Source: an uncultured Eubacteriales bacterium
GTDB lineage: Bacteria > Bacillota > Clostridia > Oscillospirales > Oscillospiraceae
Reading direction: 5' to 3'
Length of the DNA: 19,496 nucleotides
Assembly (NCBI GenBank): GCA_900548615.1
Contig: URKW01000030.1
Span: 1 to 19,496 of the forward strand
Below, in pieces: positions 1-6,955 of the stretch (within the stretch, counting starts at the first letter, position 1; each line of letters starts with the position of its first letter). The position numbers and the translations under genes are program-made. The notes beneath the pieces are model-generated. The model saw only the letters and a list, made by a program, of their open reading frames with translations, had not been told where the DNA came from and made no database searches.

Positions 1-1010
1 TGAAGGTGGGCGACACCGTGGCCGCCTCCATCGATACCGTCCGCCGCGCCGCCATCCGCCGCGCCCACAGCGCCACCCACCTGCTGGATGCCGCGCTGGT
101 GAAGGTGCTGGGCGACCACGTGCATCAGGCCGGTTCTCTGGTGGAGCCTGACCGTCTGCGCTTCGACTTTACCCACTTTGAGGGCATCACCCCCCAGCAG
201 CTAAACGAGGTGGAGGATCTGGTGAACGGCGCCATTCTGGACGGCCTGACCATCACCACCGAGGAGCTGCCGCTGGACGAGGCCAAGGCCCGCGGCGCGG
301 TAGCTACCTTTGGCGAGAAGTACGGTCAGACGGTTCGCGTGGTCACCATGGGCGATTTCTCCATGGAGCTGTGCGGCGGTACCCATCTGGACAACACCGC
401 CAAGGTGGGCATGTTCCGCATCAAGTCCGAGAGCAGCGTGGCCTCCGGCGTCCGCCGTATCGAGGCCACTACCGGCCGCGTGTCCATTGACGAGACCCGT
501 CATGGCCGCAACACGCTGCTGAAGGCGGCTCAGTTCTTCAAGACCGCACCCAATACCATTCTGGAGCGCATGGAGCAGCAGGCCAACGAGATGAAGGAGC
601 TGCGTCAGGCGCTGGAGAAGTTCAAGGCCGAGGCCTCTTTGGGCGAGGCCCGTCAGGTGATGGCCTCCGCCAAGACCGTGGGCGGCCTGCACGTCATCAC
701 CGGCACCCGCCAGAATCTGGACGCCAACGCTCTGCGGGCCATGGGCGACTTCATGCGGGACAAGGATCCCAGCGTGGTGGCGGTGCTGGCCAGCATCAAC
801 GGTGAGAAGGTCAGCTTCCTGGCAGTCTGCGGCAAGGAGGCCGTGGCTCGGGGCATCAAGGCCGGTGAGCTGGTGAAGTCCGTGTCCGCCGTGTGCGGCG
901 GCAAGGGCGGCGGCAAGCCCGACAGCGCCATGGGCGGCGGCACCGATCTGCTGAAGGTGGACGACGCGCTGGCCACCGTGGACGACTTCGTGGCCGCCAA
1001 GCTGGGCTAA
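1..1010 (+). CDS. alaS: Alanyl-tRNA synthetase, C-terminal part (5' end outside window)
   Basis: AlaRS charges tRNA-Ala in the cytoplasm and clears mischarged Ser/Gly in its editing domain. Only the last ~336 codons are present; the frame is open from base 3 with no real start, so the catalytic domain lies outside the window. Visible are the HSATH zinc/editing motif (bases 66-80) and the CGGTH motif (372-386), which together supply the HxxxH and CxxxH metal ligands of the editing site. A helical stretch rich in Glu and Lys (about 540-650) follows, then a C-terminal DHHA1-type domain with a glycine-rich GGKGGGKPD loop (897-941). A stand-alone AlaX editing protein would lack this full C-terminal arrangement, so alaS is the safer call. 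A TAA stop at 1008-1010 is followed by a hairpin and the HIT gene. No damage is seen. Confidence 0.97.
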   Translation, partial: KVGDTVAASIDTVRRAAIRRAHSATHLLDAALVKVLGDHVHQAGSLVEPDRLRFDFTHFEGITPQQLNEVEDLVNGAILDGLTITTEELPLDEAKARGAVATFGEKYGQTVRVVTMGDFSMELCGGTHLDNTAKVGMFRIKSESSVASGVRRIEATTGRVSIDETRHGRNTLLKAAQFFKTAPNTILERMEQQANEMKELRQALEKFKAEASLGEARQVMASAKTVGGLHVITGTRQNLDANALRAMGDFMRDKDPSVVAVLASINGEKVSFLAVCGKEAVARGIKAGELVKSVSAVCGGKGGGKPDSAMGGGTDLLKVDDALATVDDFVAAKLG

Positions 1011-1021
1011 CCATGTAAATA

Positions 1022-1045
1022 GTGCCCGCCCGGTAGGGCGGGCAC
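1022..1045 (+). other. GC-rich hairpin after alaS without a T-tract
   Basis: A perfect 10-bp stem (GTGCCCGCCC with GGGCGGGCAC) closes on a GGTA tetraloop 12 bases after the alaS stop. No run of T follows, so it is not a standard intrinsic terminator. It may stabilise the alaS 3' end or partially attenuate read-through into the HIT gene, whose start is 35 bases downstream. Confidence 0.6.
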
Positions 1046-1079
1046 ATACCCAAACCATACAACGAAAGGAGACGAATCC

Positions 1080-1421
1080 ATGAAGAACGACTGCCTGTTC
1101 TGTGCCATCATCGATGGCGAGATCCCCAGCAACAAGGTCTATGAGGACGAGCTGTGCTACGCCTTCTACGACATCGAGCCCCAGGCTCCCACCCATTTTC
1201 TGGTGGTACCCAAGGCTCACATCTGCTGCGCCAACGACATTGACGAGAGCAACGAGGCCGTAGTGGCCCACTGCTTCACCGTCATCGCCAAGCTGTGCAA
1301 GGAGCTGGGCTGTGAAAGCTACCGCATCGTCAACAACTGCGGCGATCAGTCCGGCCAGACCGTGAAGCACCTGCACTTCCATGTGCTCAGCGGCCGCGAC
1401 ATGACGTGGCCTCCGGGCTAA
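1080..1421 (+). CDS. HIT family protein (HINT-like nucleotide hydrolase)
   Basis: A 113-residue histidine-triad protein. The diagnostic HxHxH triad is seen as HLHFH at residues 97-101, followed by VLSGR, the normal end of the HINT fold. CLFC at residues 5-8 is the N-terminal zinc pair typical of HINT proteins, and the PTHFLVVPKAH segment (37-47) is the conserved central strand. Family members cleave phosphoramidate or phosphoanhydride bonds in AMP-linked substrates; the true substrate is rarely known. The ATG at 1080 is preceded by AAAGGAG at a good distance. It lies 69 bases after alaS on the same strand and is probably co-transcribed; such hydrolases can act on aminoacyl-adenylates, which would suit this neighbour, but that link is inference. 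Length is normal for the family. Confidence 0.95.
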   Translation: MKNDCLFCAIIDGEIPSNKVYEDELCYAFYDIEPQAPTHFLVVPKAHICCANDIDESNEAVVAHCFTVIAKLCKELGCESYRIVNNCGDQSGQTVKHLHFHVLSGRDMTWPPG

Positions 1422-1447
1422 ACGGCTGCTGTGAATGCTGCAAGACG

Positions 1448-1480
1448 AACAGGGCTTTCCCTCTGGAAAGCCCTGTTTTT
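1448..1480 (+). terminator. Intrinsic terminator after the HIT gene
   Basis: A perfect 13-bp stem (AACAGGGCTTTCC, 1448-1460, with GGAAAGCCCTGTT, 1465-1477) closes on a CTCT loop and runs into TTTTT. It ends the alaS-HIT unit. It also lies 4 bases beyond the queH stop on the other strand; the tail there (TTCGTC) is poor, so termination of queH by it is less certain. Confidence 0.93.
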
Positions 1481-1483
1481 CTA

Positions 1484-2056
1484 TTACCCAATATGCTTCA
1501 GCGGTTCTTTCAGATCCCGCTGGATCTGCTTTTGATACCGCTCCTCCTCGCTGAACACGCAGCCGCAGTATTTCTGCATGTAAAAGCCCAGCTCACGGGC
1601 CTCCTGCTGTCCGGCGCGGAAGCCGGGGCGGAAATCCCGGTACAGGAACTTCACGCCGTAGCGGCGGGCCATCTCCTCGGCGATCTCCGCCATCCGCTCG
1701 TGCTGCTGGTAGGGACTGACGAACAGGGTGGAGGTGAAGCTGGAAAAGCTGTTCTCGGCGGCAAAGCGGGCCGTCTGCTCCAGTCGCACCGTATAGCAGT
1801 GGCCGCAGCGGTGGTCGATATCCCCGGCCACAGCGCTGCAGAAATCCCGCAGGCCGTAATCCTCCTGCACGATCAGCTCCATGCCGATGGTGGGCGCGTA
1901 GGCTATCAGGGTATCCCGGCGGGACTTGTACTCCTGATAGGGGTGGATATTGGGGTTGAACCAGTAGGACACCGGCTCAATGCCCTCGCTGCGCAGCTGG
2001 TGGATACAGGCCACCGAACAGGGTGCGCAGCAGGTGTGCATCAGCGTTTTTTCCAT
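1484..2056 (-). CDS. queH: Epoxyqueuosine reductase QueH
   Basis: QueH (formerly DUF208) reduces epoxyqueuosine to queuosine in tRNA, the last step of Q34 biosynthesis, as a non-homologous replacement for cobalamin-dependent QueG. The 190-residue protein has every family cysteine motif: the HTCCAPC N-terminus (Cys9, Cys10, Cys13), CGHCY at 84-88 and the CGC pair at 164-166. In characterised QueH the CC and CGHC cysteines hold an iron-sulfur cluster and neighbouring metal site, and the later pair is redox-active. The start is set at the ATG at 2056, because GAAGGAGA sits just upstream and the protein begins at the usual MEKTLMHTCC point; an open frame continues upstream to 2131 but lies inside the upstream gene. 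Its start overlaps the end of the FrhB-like gene by 16 bases, implying translational coupling. Confidence 0.95.
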   Translation of the reverse strand: MEKTLMHTCCAPCSVACIHQLRSEGIEPVSYWFNPNIHPYQEYKSRRDTLIAYAPTIGMELIVQEDYGLRDFCSAVAGDIDHRCGHCYTVRLEQTARFAAENSFSSFTSTLFVSPYQQHERMAEIAEEMARRYGVKFLYRDFRPGFRAGQQEARELGFYMQKYCGCVFSEEERYQKQIQRDLKEPLKHIG

Positions 2057-3204
2057 AGCTTCTCCTTCAGTGCCGTCAGGCTGACGGCCTTTTTCTCCTG
2101 ATAGGGCCGCAGGGAGAGGAAACGGTCGCATACCTTGCGGAAGGGGGTGTGCTCCAGCTCCTCAAAGAACCGCTGGCGATCCGGCGGCTGGACGGCGGCG
2201 GCCCGCAGAGCGGCGTTGTCCGCCACGGCCTCCTCCAGCGTGCGGGGCTCCCGCTTCAGCGGAAGCTGGTCGAAAATGTGGGCGCCCTTGACGGAGTTGA
2301 TGAGCAGTAAGGACATACCGGCTTTCTGCTGCTGGGGCTGGAAATCCTTGGGGATCGTGTGGAACGTGGTCATGGTCAGGTCGCCGGGGCGGTTGGTGTT
2401 GGCGTAGGCGCAGCGGTAGCAGACCGGCCGCAGGAACAGCCGGCGGAAAATGCCACGGCCCAGCTGGCACTTGCCAAGCGGCGCGTCAAAGGTGCCGCCG
2501 CCCTCGAACCACACGCGGAAGCGGCGCTCCTTCTCGCCCTTCAGCTTGTCGCAGAAATGCACGTCCACCGCCTGACGGCGCTTGATGTAGGCCATGGACT
2601 CCACGAACCGGGCCCACACGCCGGGAGAGCCCACGCCGCTGCACGCGAAATCGCAGGTCAGCAGGTTTTCCGGGTGCTCGCCAAGAAAACGATAGAGGCC
2701 GTCTACCTGACAGGGGGTGCCGCAGAACAGTACGAACCGCCGCTGCTCCAGATACATCTGCACCTGCTGGTACGTCTCGCCCAGTTCGCTCTGGATGGGC
2801 TTCGCACCCCGCAGCAGCCGCAGATCCTCTTTGTTTTTTACGACGATATGGCGCACCTGCAGCTTTTCGTCCAGCGCTGCACCGAACACTACGCCGCCGC
2901 ATTCTAGCGCGAACTCCGCCAACGCCGTGAACACGCCGCCTGCTGTGGAATGGGCGCGGACGGCTTCGTCCTCGTTCCATACGGCGAATACGGCGGGAGC
3001 GCTGCGTACTTCCCGCTGCTTCAGGGCGGGGCAGACGTGGGCACAGTGTCCGCAGCCAACGCAGCCGTCGGTGATCTGGGGGTAGAGAAAGCCCTCCTTG
3101 TCGCGCACCATATGGACGGCGCCCTTGGGACACCCGCTGGCACACGCGCCGCATCCGGTGCAATGGTCATGGGGCGCCAGCTGCGGTTTTACGGTTTCTG
3201 CCAT
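2041..3204 (-). CDS. FrhB/FdhB-like iron-sulfur flavoprotein (coenzyme F420 hydrogenase/dehydrogenase beta subunit family)
   Basis: A 387-residue redox protein. The N-terminus holds two ferredoxin-type motifs for [4Fe-4S] clusters: CTGCGACASGCP (Cys15, 18, 21, 25) and CVGCGHCAHVCP (Cys48, 51, 54, 58). The rest matches FrhB_FdhB N and C domains, including STAGG at about 83-87, CGTPCQ, and a CYRCAY...RPGDLT segment that supplies further conserved cysteines. Family members move electrons between iron-sulfur clusters, flavin and a partner; in Clostridia without F420 the substrate is usually unknown. The ATG at 3204 follows AAGGAGG; an open frame to 3375 upstream crosses the promoter and is not used. 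It is the first gene of a two-gene unit with queH, so supplying electrons to QueH is an attractive inference, not a known role. Confidence 0.88.
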   Translation of the reverse strand: MAETVKPQLAPHDHCTGCGACASGCPKGAVHMVRDKEGFLYPQITDGCVGCGHCAHVCPALKQREVRSAPAVFAVWNEDEAVRAHSTAGGVFTALAEFALECGGVVFGAALDEKLQVRHIVVKNKEDLRLLRGAKPIQSELGETYQQVQMYLEQRRFVLFCGTPCQVDGLYRFLGEHPENLLTCDFACSGVGSPGVWARFVESMAYIKRRQAVDVHFCDKLKGEKERRFRVWFEGGGTFDAPLGKCQLGRGIFRRLFLRPVCYRCAYANTNRPGDLTMTTFHTIPKDFQPQQQKAGMSLLLINSVKGAHIFDQLPLKREPRTLEEAVADNAALRAAAVQPPDRQRFFEELEHTPFRKVCDRFLSLRPYQEKKAVSLTALKEKLWKKR

Positions 3205-3237
3205 GGCACAGCCTCCTTGCCGATCATTATGGGATGT

Positions 3238-3266
3238 ATTGTAACACAGCGGCGGAAAATTGGCAA
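3238..3266 (-). promoter_or_regulatory. SigA-type promoter for the FrhB-like/queH unit
   Basis: Read on the minus strand, TTGCCA (-35, 3266-3261) and TACAAT (-10, 3243-3238) are 17 bases apart, each one mismatch from consensus. The -10 is 33 bases upstream of the ATG at 3204. Confidence 0.75.
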
Positions 3267-3321
3267 GTAGGGAGGGGGAATGGCAGGAATTGCCGCCGGA
3301 AAGAAAATTTTCAAAACCTAC

Positions 3322-3350
3322 TTGACACATAATACTATGTGATGTATAGT
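3322..3350 (+). promoter_or_regulatory. SigA-type promoter of the PadR operon with embedded palindromes
   Basis: TTGACA (3322-3327) and TATAGT (3345-3350) are exactly 17 bases apart. Between and over the boxes lie two inverted repeats: ACATA-N4-TATGT (3327-3340) and ATACTAT-N7-ATAGTAT (3332-3338 with 3346-3352). PadR proteins commonly bind ATGT/ACAT-containing dyads over their own promoter, so autorepression is likely but inferred. Confidence 0.8.
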
Positions 3351-3373
3351 ATGTGGCGAAAGGGGGTATTGCC

Positions 3374-3691
3374 ATGCTTGACCCACAAATGAAGCGGGGA
3401 TTGCTGGAGGCCTGCGTGCTGTCGGCGCTGGCCCGTGGGGATTCCTATGGCTATAAGATCGTGAAGGATCTGTCGGTCTGTGTGCAGGTGTCGGAATCCA
3501 CCCTGTATCCCATCCTGCGGCGGTTGGAGAGCGCCGGCGCCCTGACGGTGTACAGCGTGGAGCATAACAGCCGCCTGCGGAAATTTTACCACTTGACAGA
3601 ACAGGGACGGCGGCAGTTGGCTGCCGCCGTGGAGGATTGGAAGGAGCTGGAGTCTATGTACGAATTTATCAGAGGAGGGCTGCGGGAATGA
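3374..3691 (+). CDS. PadR family transcriptional regulator
   Basis: A 105-residue winged-helix regulator. The N-terminal LLEACVLSALARGDSYGYKI segment (residues 8-27) and STLYPILRRLESAGAL (about 49-64) are the conserved PadR helices, and the beta wing ends in RKFYHLTEQGRR. The C-terminal dimerisation helix is short, as in small PadR proteins next to DUF1700 genes. The ATG at 3374 is chosen because AAAGGGGG precedes it by 7 bases; a GTG at 3353 in frame overlaps the promoter and likely transcription start and lacks a ribosome site. Its stop overlaps the next start in ATGA, so the operon is translationally coupled. It probably represses its own promoter in response to cell-envelope or drug stress, as relatives do; the signal is unknown. 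Confidence 0.93.
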   Translation: MLDPQMKRGLLEACVLSALARGDSYGYKIVKDLSVCVQVSESTLYPILRRLESAGALTVYSVEHNSRLRKFYHLTEQGRRQLAAAVEDWKELESMYEFIRGGLRE

Positions 3692-4287
3692 CCAAGGCTG
3701 ATTTTTTACAACTGCTGGAGCGGGCGCTGGCGCAGCTTCCGGAGGAGGAGCGCCGGGCCAATCTGGAGTATTACAGCGAGCTGCTGGACGATATGCTGGA
3801 GGAGGGCATGACAGAGGCGGAGGCTACCGCCAAGCTGGGCAGTCCCTCCCAGATCGCCCAGAGCATTTTGCAGGAGGTGCCGCTGGGCAAGCTGGTCAGC
3901 ACCCGCATGAAGCCGAAAAGCGGCTGGACGCCGCTGGCTATCGTGCTGGCGGTGGTGGGCAGCCCTGTGTGGGTGCCGCTGCTGCTGCTGGCGGCAGCGC
4001 TGGTGCTGTCGCTGTTCGTGTCCATCTGGGCACTGGGCGTGGCGGCGGTGGCCGTTGTGGTAGGCCTTGCGGTGGCGGTGGTGGCCGCGCCCATCCTCGC
4101 TATCCGGGCCGCTGTTCTGACGCTGCCGCTGGGTCTGCTGCTGCTGGGCGGCGGACTGGTGCTGCTGGGTCTGTGCGTGCTGGGCGGACTGATGGCGGTG
4201 GAGCTGTGCAAGCTGCTGTGGCAGCTGACGGTGTGGCTGGCCCATAAGATCAAGGGCCTGTTCATCCGGAAGGAGGAGAACCTATGA
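3688..4287 (+). CDS. DUF1700 (HAAS-domain) membrane protein
   Basis: A 199-residue membrane protein. Residues 1-65 form the helical HAAS-type domain with the recognisable start MTKADFLQLLERAL, an LPEEE turn, and the EGMTEAEATAKLGSP motif. After a basic linker (about 73-77) come several very hydrophobic helices rich in Leu, Val, Ala and Gly (about 80-180), then a short basic tail ending KGLFIRKEENL. Members typically lie between a PadR regulator and a DUF4097 protein, exactly as here, and are thought to take part in envelope-stress signalling or act as membrane partners of the regulator; no enzymatic activity is known. The ATG at 3688 overlaps the padR stop, with GAGGAGGG upstream inside padR. 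The stop overlaps the next gene's start. Confidence 0.9.
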   Translation: MTKADFLQLLERALAQLPEEERRANLEYYSELLDDMLEEGMTEAEATAKLGSPSQIAQSILQEVPLGKLVSTRMKPKSGWTPLAIVLAVVGSPVWVPLLLLAAALVLSLFVSIWALGVAAVAVVVGLAVAVVAAPILAIRAAVLTLPLGLLLLGGGLVLLGLCVLGGLMAVELCKLLWQLTVWLAHKIKGLFIRKEENL

Positions 4288-5177
4288 AAAAATCGGTAAA
4301 GGTGACGCTGATCGTGGCGGCGGCGCTGGTGGGACTGGGACTGTGTCTGGCCGTGGCGGGTCTTGCCATGGGCGGACGGTTCAGCGACCTGCGGAACCTG
4401 CATCTTGACCCCGCCACAGGCCAATGGGAGCAGACGGAGGAGACAAGGGATCAGACAGGCGACTATACGGGAAGCGACTACTATTTGCCTGCGGGGACGA
4501 GCATCACCGCATTGAATATCGACTGGATCTCCGGCGAGGCGGAGATACTGGTGACGAATGACGCTGATATCCTTGTGAGGGAGCAGCCTGAGCGTGGAAT
4601 ATCCGCCTCTTATGCCATGGTGGTGACGGAGCAGGACGGCGTGCTGAAGGTGCGCTACGCCGCAGATGAATTTCTGACGCTGCCGGATCTGCCTCCCAAG
4701 AAGCTGGTGGTGCGGCTTCCTCGTGCGGTGGCGGAAAATCTGACGGAGGTGCAGTTGAACAGCGTGTCCGCCGATTTCGACGTGGCGGCTCTGACGGTGA
4801 AGGAAGCCCTGATCTTTGACAGCGTTTCCGGCGATCTGGAGACCGACTTCATCACGGCGGACAGGGCGGAGGTGAACACCGTGTCCGGCAAGATCGACTT
4901 GGACGGCAGCTTCCATCAGGTGACCGGCGGCAGCACCAGCGGCGAGGTCGATCTGGCGCTGCGGAAGTGCCCTGATAAGATCGAGCTGACTACCGTTAGC
5001 GGTGATGTGGATCTGGAGCTGCCCCGGAGCGCCGGTTTTACGCTGCGCTACAGCACGGCATCCGGTGATTTGGAGAGCGACTTCCCGCTGACCGCAGGTC
5101 GTACCTATGGCGACGGCAGCGGCAGTATCACGATAGATACCACCAGCGGCGACCTGAAGATCGAAAATCTGGATTGA
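4284..5177 (+). CDS. DUF4097 family beta-helix protein, membrane-anchored
   Basis: A 297-residue protein with a short basic N-terminus and a hydrophobic segment (about 8-29) that anchors it, leaving the rest outside the membrane. The C-terminal half is a repeated beta-rung pattern, each turn holding a [V/T]xSG or SxS[A/G] step: NSVSADFDV, DSVSGDLET, NTVSGKIDL, GSTSGEVDL, TTVSGDVDL, STASGDLES, TTSGDLKIE. That is the DUF4097 ('putative adhesin') right-handed beta-helix signature. The name adhesin is a database convention; no binding partner is known. It starts at ATG 4284, overlapping the DUF1700 stop in ATGA, and a bidirectional terminator begins at its stop codon. It most likely acts with DUF1700 and PadR at the cell envelope. 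Confidence 0.9.
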   Translation: MKKSVKVTLIVAAALVGLGLCLAVAGLAMGGRFSDLRNLHLDPATGQWEQTEETRDQTGDYTGSDYYLPAGTSITALNIDWISGEAEILVTNDADILVREQPERGISASYAMVVTEQDGVLKVRYAADEFLTLPDLPPKKLVVRLPRAVAENLTEVQLNSVSADFDVAALTVKEALIFDSVSGDLETDFITADRAEVNTVSGKIDLDGSFHQVTGGSTSGEVDLALRKCPDKIELTTVSGDVDLELPRSAGFTLRYSTASGDLESDFPLTAGRTYGDGSGSITIDTTSGDLKIENLD

Positions 5178-5209
5178 AAAAAATCCCCTGCGTCAGCAGG
5201 GGATTTTTT
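5178..5209. terminator. Bidirectional terminator between DUF4097 and putP genes
   Basis: A 13-bp stem, AAAAAATCCCCTG (5178-5190) with CAGGGGATTTTTT (5197-5209), and a CGTCAG loop. T6 follows the GC core on both strands, so it can end both converging units. Confidence 0.93.
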
Positions 5210-5220
5210 CATATGTACGA

Positions 5221-6771
5221 TTACTTGGTGTTCTTGCACTCCACCTTGACCTTGTCGAAGGTGGCCACGGTGTCGGCGTCGGGAGCCTTGGTCAGCAGGG
5301 ACACCACGACGATGAAGGCCAGCGCCACGATGAAGGCGGGCAGCAGCTCGTAGATGCCCCACACGCCGCCCATGGGCTTCAACAGATACTTCCAGATGAA
5401 CACCATGGCGCCGCCGGAGATCATACCGGCCAACACGCCCCACTTGGTGGTGCGCTTCCAGAACAGAGCGGTCAGCATGGCGGGCGCGAAGGTGGCACCG
5501 AAGCCGGCCCACGCGAAGGACACGATGGTGAACACGGAGCTGTTGGGGTCGCGGGCCAGGAACACGGCAATGATAGAGATGACGATGACCGTCACCCGGG
5601 CTACCCACATGGTGGCCTTGCTGGACATCTTTACGCCGAAGACCTCCTTCACCAGATCCTCGGAAACACTGGAGGAAGCGGCCAGCAGCTGGCTGTCCGC
5701 CGTGGACATGGTGGAGGCCAGAATGCCGGCGATGATAAGACCGGCGGCCAACGCGGCCAGCACGCCGTGGGTGCTCAGCAGGTCGGCAATCTTAACGATA
5801 ACGGCCTCGGCGGCACTGGAGGAGCCGAAGGTCTCAATCTCGCCTACACGGGACATGGCCAGCCCCACAATACCGATGGTGACGGCCACGGTCATGGAGA
5901 TGACCACCCAGATGCTGCCGATGCGGCGGGAGATCTTGATCTTCTTGGCGTCACTGATGCCCATGAAGCGCAGCAGGATGTGGGGCATGCCGAAGTAGCC
6001 CAGGCCCCATGCCAACATGGACAGGGACTTGATAAAGCCGTAATTGGTGACCTCGCCGGTGGAAATATCGGTCATCTGCACCAGACTCAGATAGCCGGGG
6101 ATGGAACGAGCGTTATCAGTGACAGCGCCCCAGCCGCCGGCCACTTCGATGCCGAAGCCCAGCACCACGATCAGGGCGATGGTCATGACGATGCTCTGGA
6201 TCAGGTCGGTGGTGGACACGGCCAGGAAGCCGCCCATGATGGTATACAGAATGACCACCGCCGCGCCGATCAGCATGGAGATCATGTAATCGAAGCCGAA
6301 CAGGCTGTTGAACAGCTTGCCGATGGCGGCGAAGCCGGAGGCGGTGTAGGGGATGAAGAAGATGAGAATGATAAGAGCGGAGATGCCTAGCAGCACCTTC
6401 TTGTCGTCCTTGAAGCGCTTGGAGAAGAACTCCGGCACGGTGATGGCATTGATCTCGGCGGAGTAGATACGCAGCCGCTTGGCCACCAGCAGGAAGTTCA
6501 GGTAGGTGCCCAGCGCCAGACCGATGGCGGTCCACGCCGCGTCGGCGATACCGGTGAAGTACGCCACGCCGGGCAGACCCATCAGCAGCCAGGAGCTCAT
6601 GTCGCTGGCCTCGGCGCTCATGGCCGTGACCACGGGGCCCAGCTGGCGACCGCCCAGATAGAAGCTGTCCGTGCCGCCCTTGCTGGCGCGGGAGTAGGCC
6701 ACGCCTACGAACACCATGGCGATGAGGTACACCGCAATGGCGATGATGATACAAATTTGTGCAGATGTCAT
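5221..6771 (-). CDS. putP: Sodium/solute symporter, PutP (sodium/proline) type
   Basis: A 516-residue SSS-family transporter with about 13 membrane helices, the usual length. It imports proline or a related solute with sodium. The family segment SAEASDMSSWLLMGLPG (52-68) closely matches the substrate and sodium region of helix 2 in PutP, with Glu54 in place of the usual Gly. MSTADSQLL (355-363) keeps the Ser-Thr pair that binds sodium in helix 9, and GGRQLG (40-45) and WGLGYFGMPHI (255-265) are also conserved. The ATG at 6771 has AGAGAGG upstream. It is the last minus-strand gene before the bidirectional terminator. A TetR gene lies 184 bases upstream in the same direction and may control it. 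Proline as substrate is likely from similarity; pantothenate or other SSS substrates fit less well. Confidence 0.9.
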   Translation of the reverse strand: MTSAQICIIIAIAVYLIAMVFVGVAYSRASKGGTDSFYLGGRQLGPVVTAMSAEASDMSSWLLMGLPGVAYFTGIADAAWTAIGLALGTYLNFLLVAKRLRIYSAEINAITVPEFFSKRFKDDKKVLLGISALIILIFFIPYTASGFAAIGKLFNSLFGFDYMISMLIGAAVVILYTIMGGFLAVSTTDLIQSIVMTIALIVVLGFGIEVAGGWGAVTDNARSIPGYLSLVQMTDISTGEVTNYGFIKSLSMLAWGLGYFGMPHILLRFMGISDAKKIKISRRIGSIWVVISMTVAVTIGIVGLAMSRVGEIETFGSSSAAEAVIVKIADLLSTHGVLAALAAGLIIAGILASTMSTADSQLLAASSSVSEDLVKEVFGVKMSSKATMWVARVTVIVISIIAVFLARDPNSSVFTIVSFAWAGFGATFAPAMLTALFWKRTTKWGVLAGMISGGAMVFIWKYLLKPMGGVWGIYELLPAFIVALAFIVVVSLLTKAPDADTVATFDKVKVECKNTK

Positions 6772-6804
6772 GTTTGGAACCTCTCTTTCTGTCTAACGAG
6801 AGTT

Positions 6805-6833
6805 AATATAACATACTTTTTACTAGACGTAAA
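6805..6833 (-). promoter_or_regulatory. Promoter of the putP gene
   Basis: On the minus strand TTTACG (6833-6828) and TATATT (6810-6805) are 17 bases apart. A short TAAC-N4-GTTA dyad lies at 6794-6805, at the downstream edge of the -10, and a long inverted repeat (6836-6873) lies just upstream of the -35. Confidence 0.65.
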
Positions 6834-6835
6834 TA

Positions 6836-6873
6836 CAGAATAGAGTATAGAACTAATTCTATACTCTATTCTG
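6836..6873. repeat. 17-bp perfect inverted repeat upstream of putP
   Basis: CAGAATAGAGTATAGAA (6836-6852) is perfectly repeated in inverse orientation at 6857-6873, separated by CTAA. It is AT-rich, has no T-tract on either strand, and ends 2 bases upstream of the putP -35 box. It is more consistent with a regulator-binding palindrome (perhaps for the neighbouring TetR protein) than with a terminator for tetR. Confidence 0.8.
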
Positions 6874-6955
6874 CTAAAGATGTGATAAATACTGATAAAT
6901 ACAAGTAAAAAGAGGTAGACGATTTATAAATCTGGCAAAAGACGAAAAATAAATT

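Noticed and set aside
201..1382. A 393-codon open frame on the minus strand across alaS and the HIT gene
   Set aside because: It is antisense to two clear genes, has no ribosome site and low-complexity His/Ala/Gly/Leu content; it is an effect of GC-rich third codon positions.
3353..3373. An upstream GTG start for padR
   Set aside because: It sits a few bases after the -10 box and would leave no room for a ribosome site; ATG 3374 has one.
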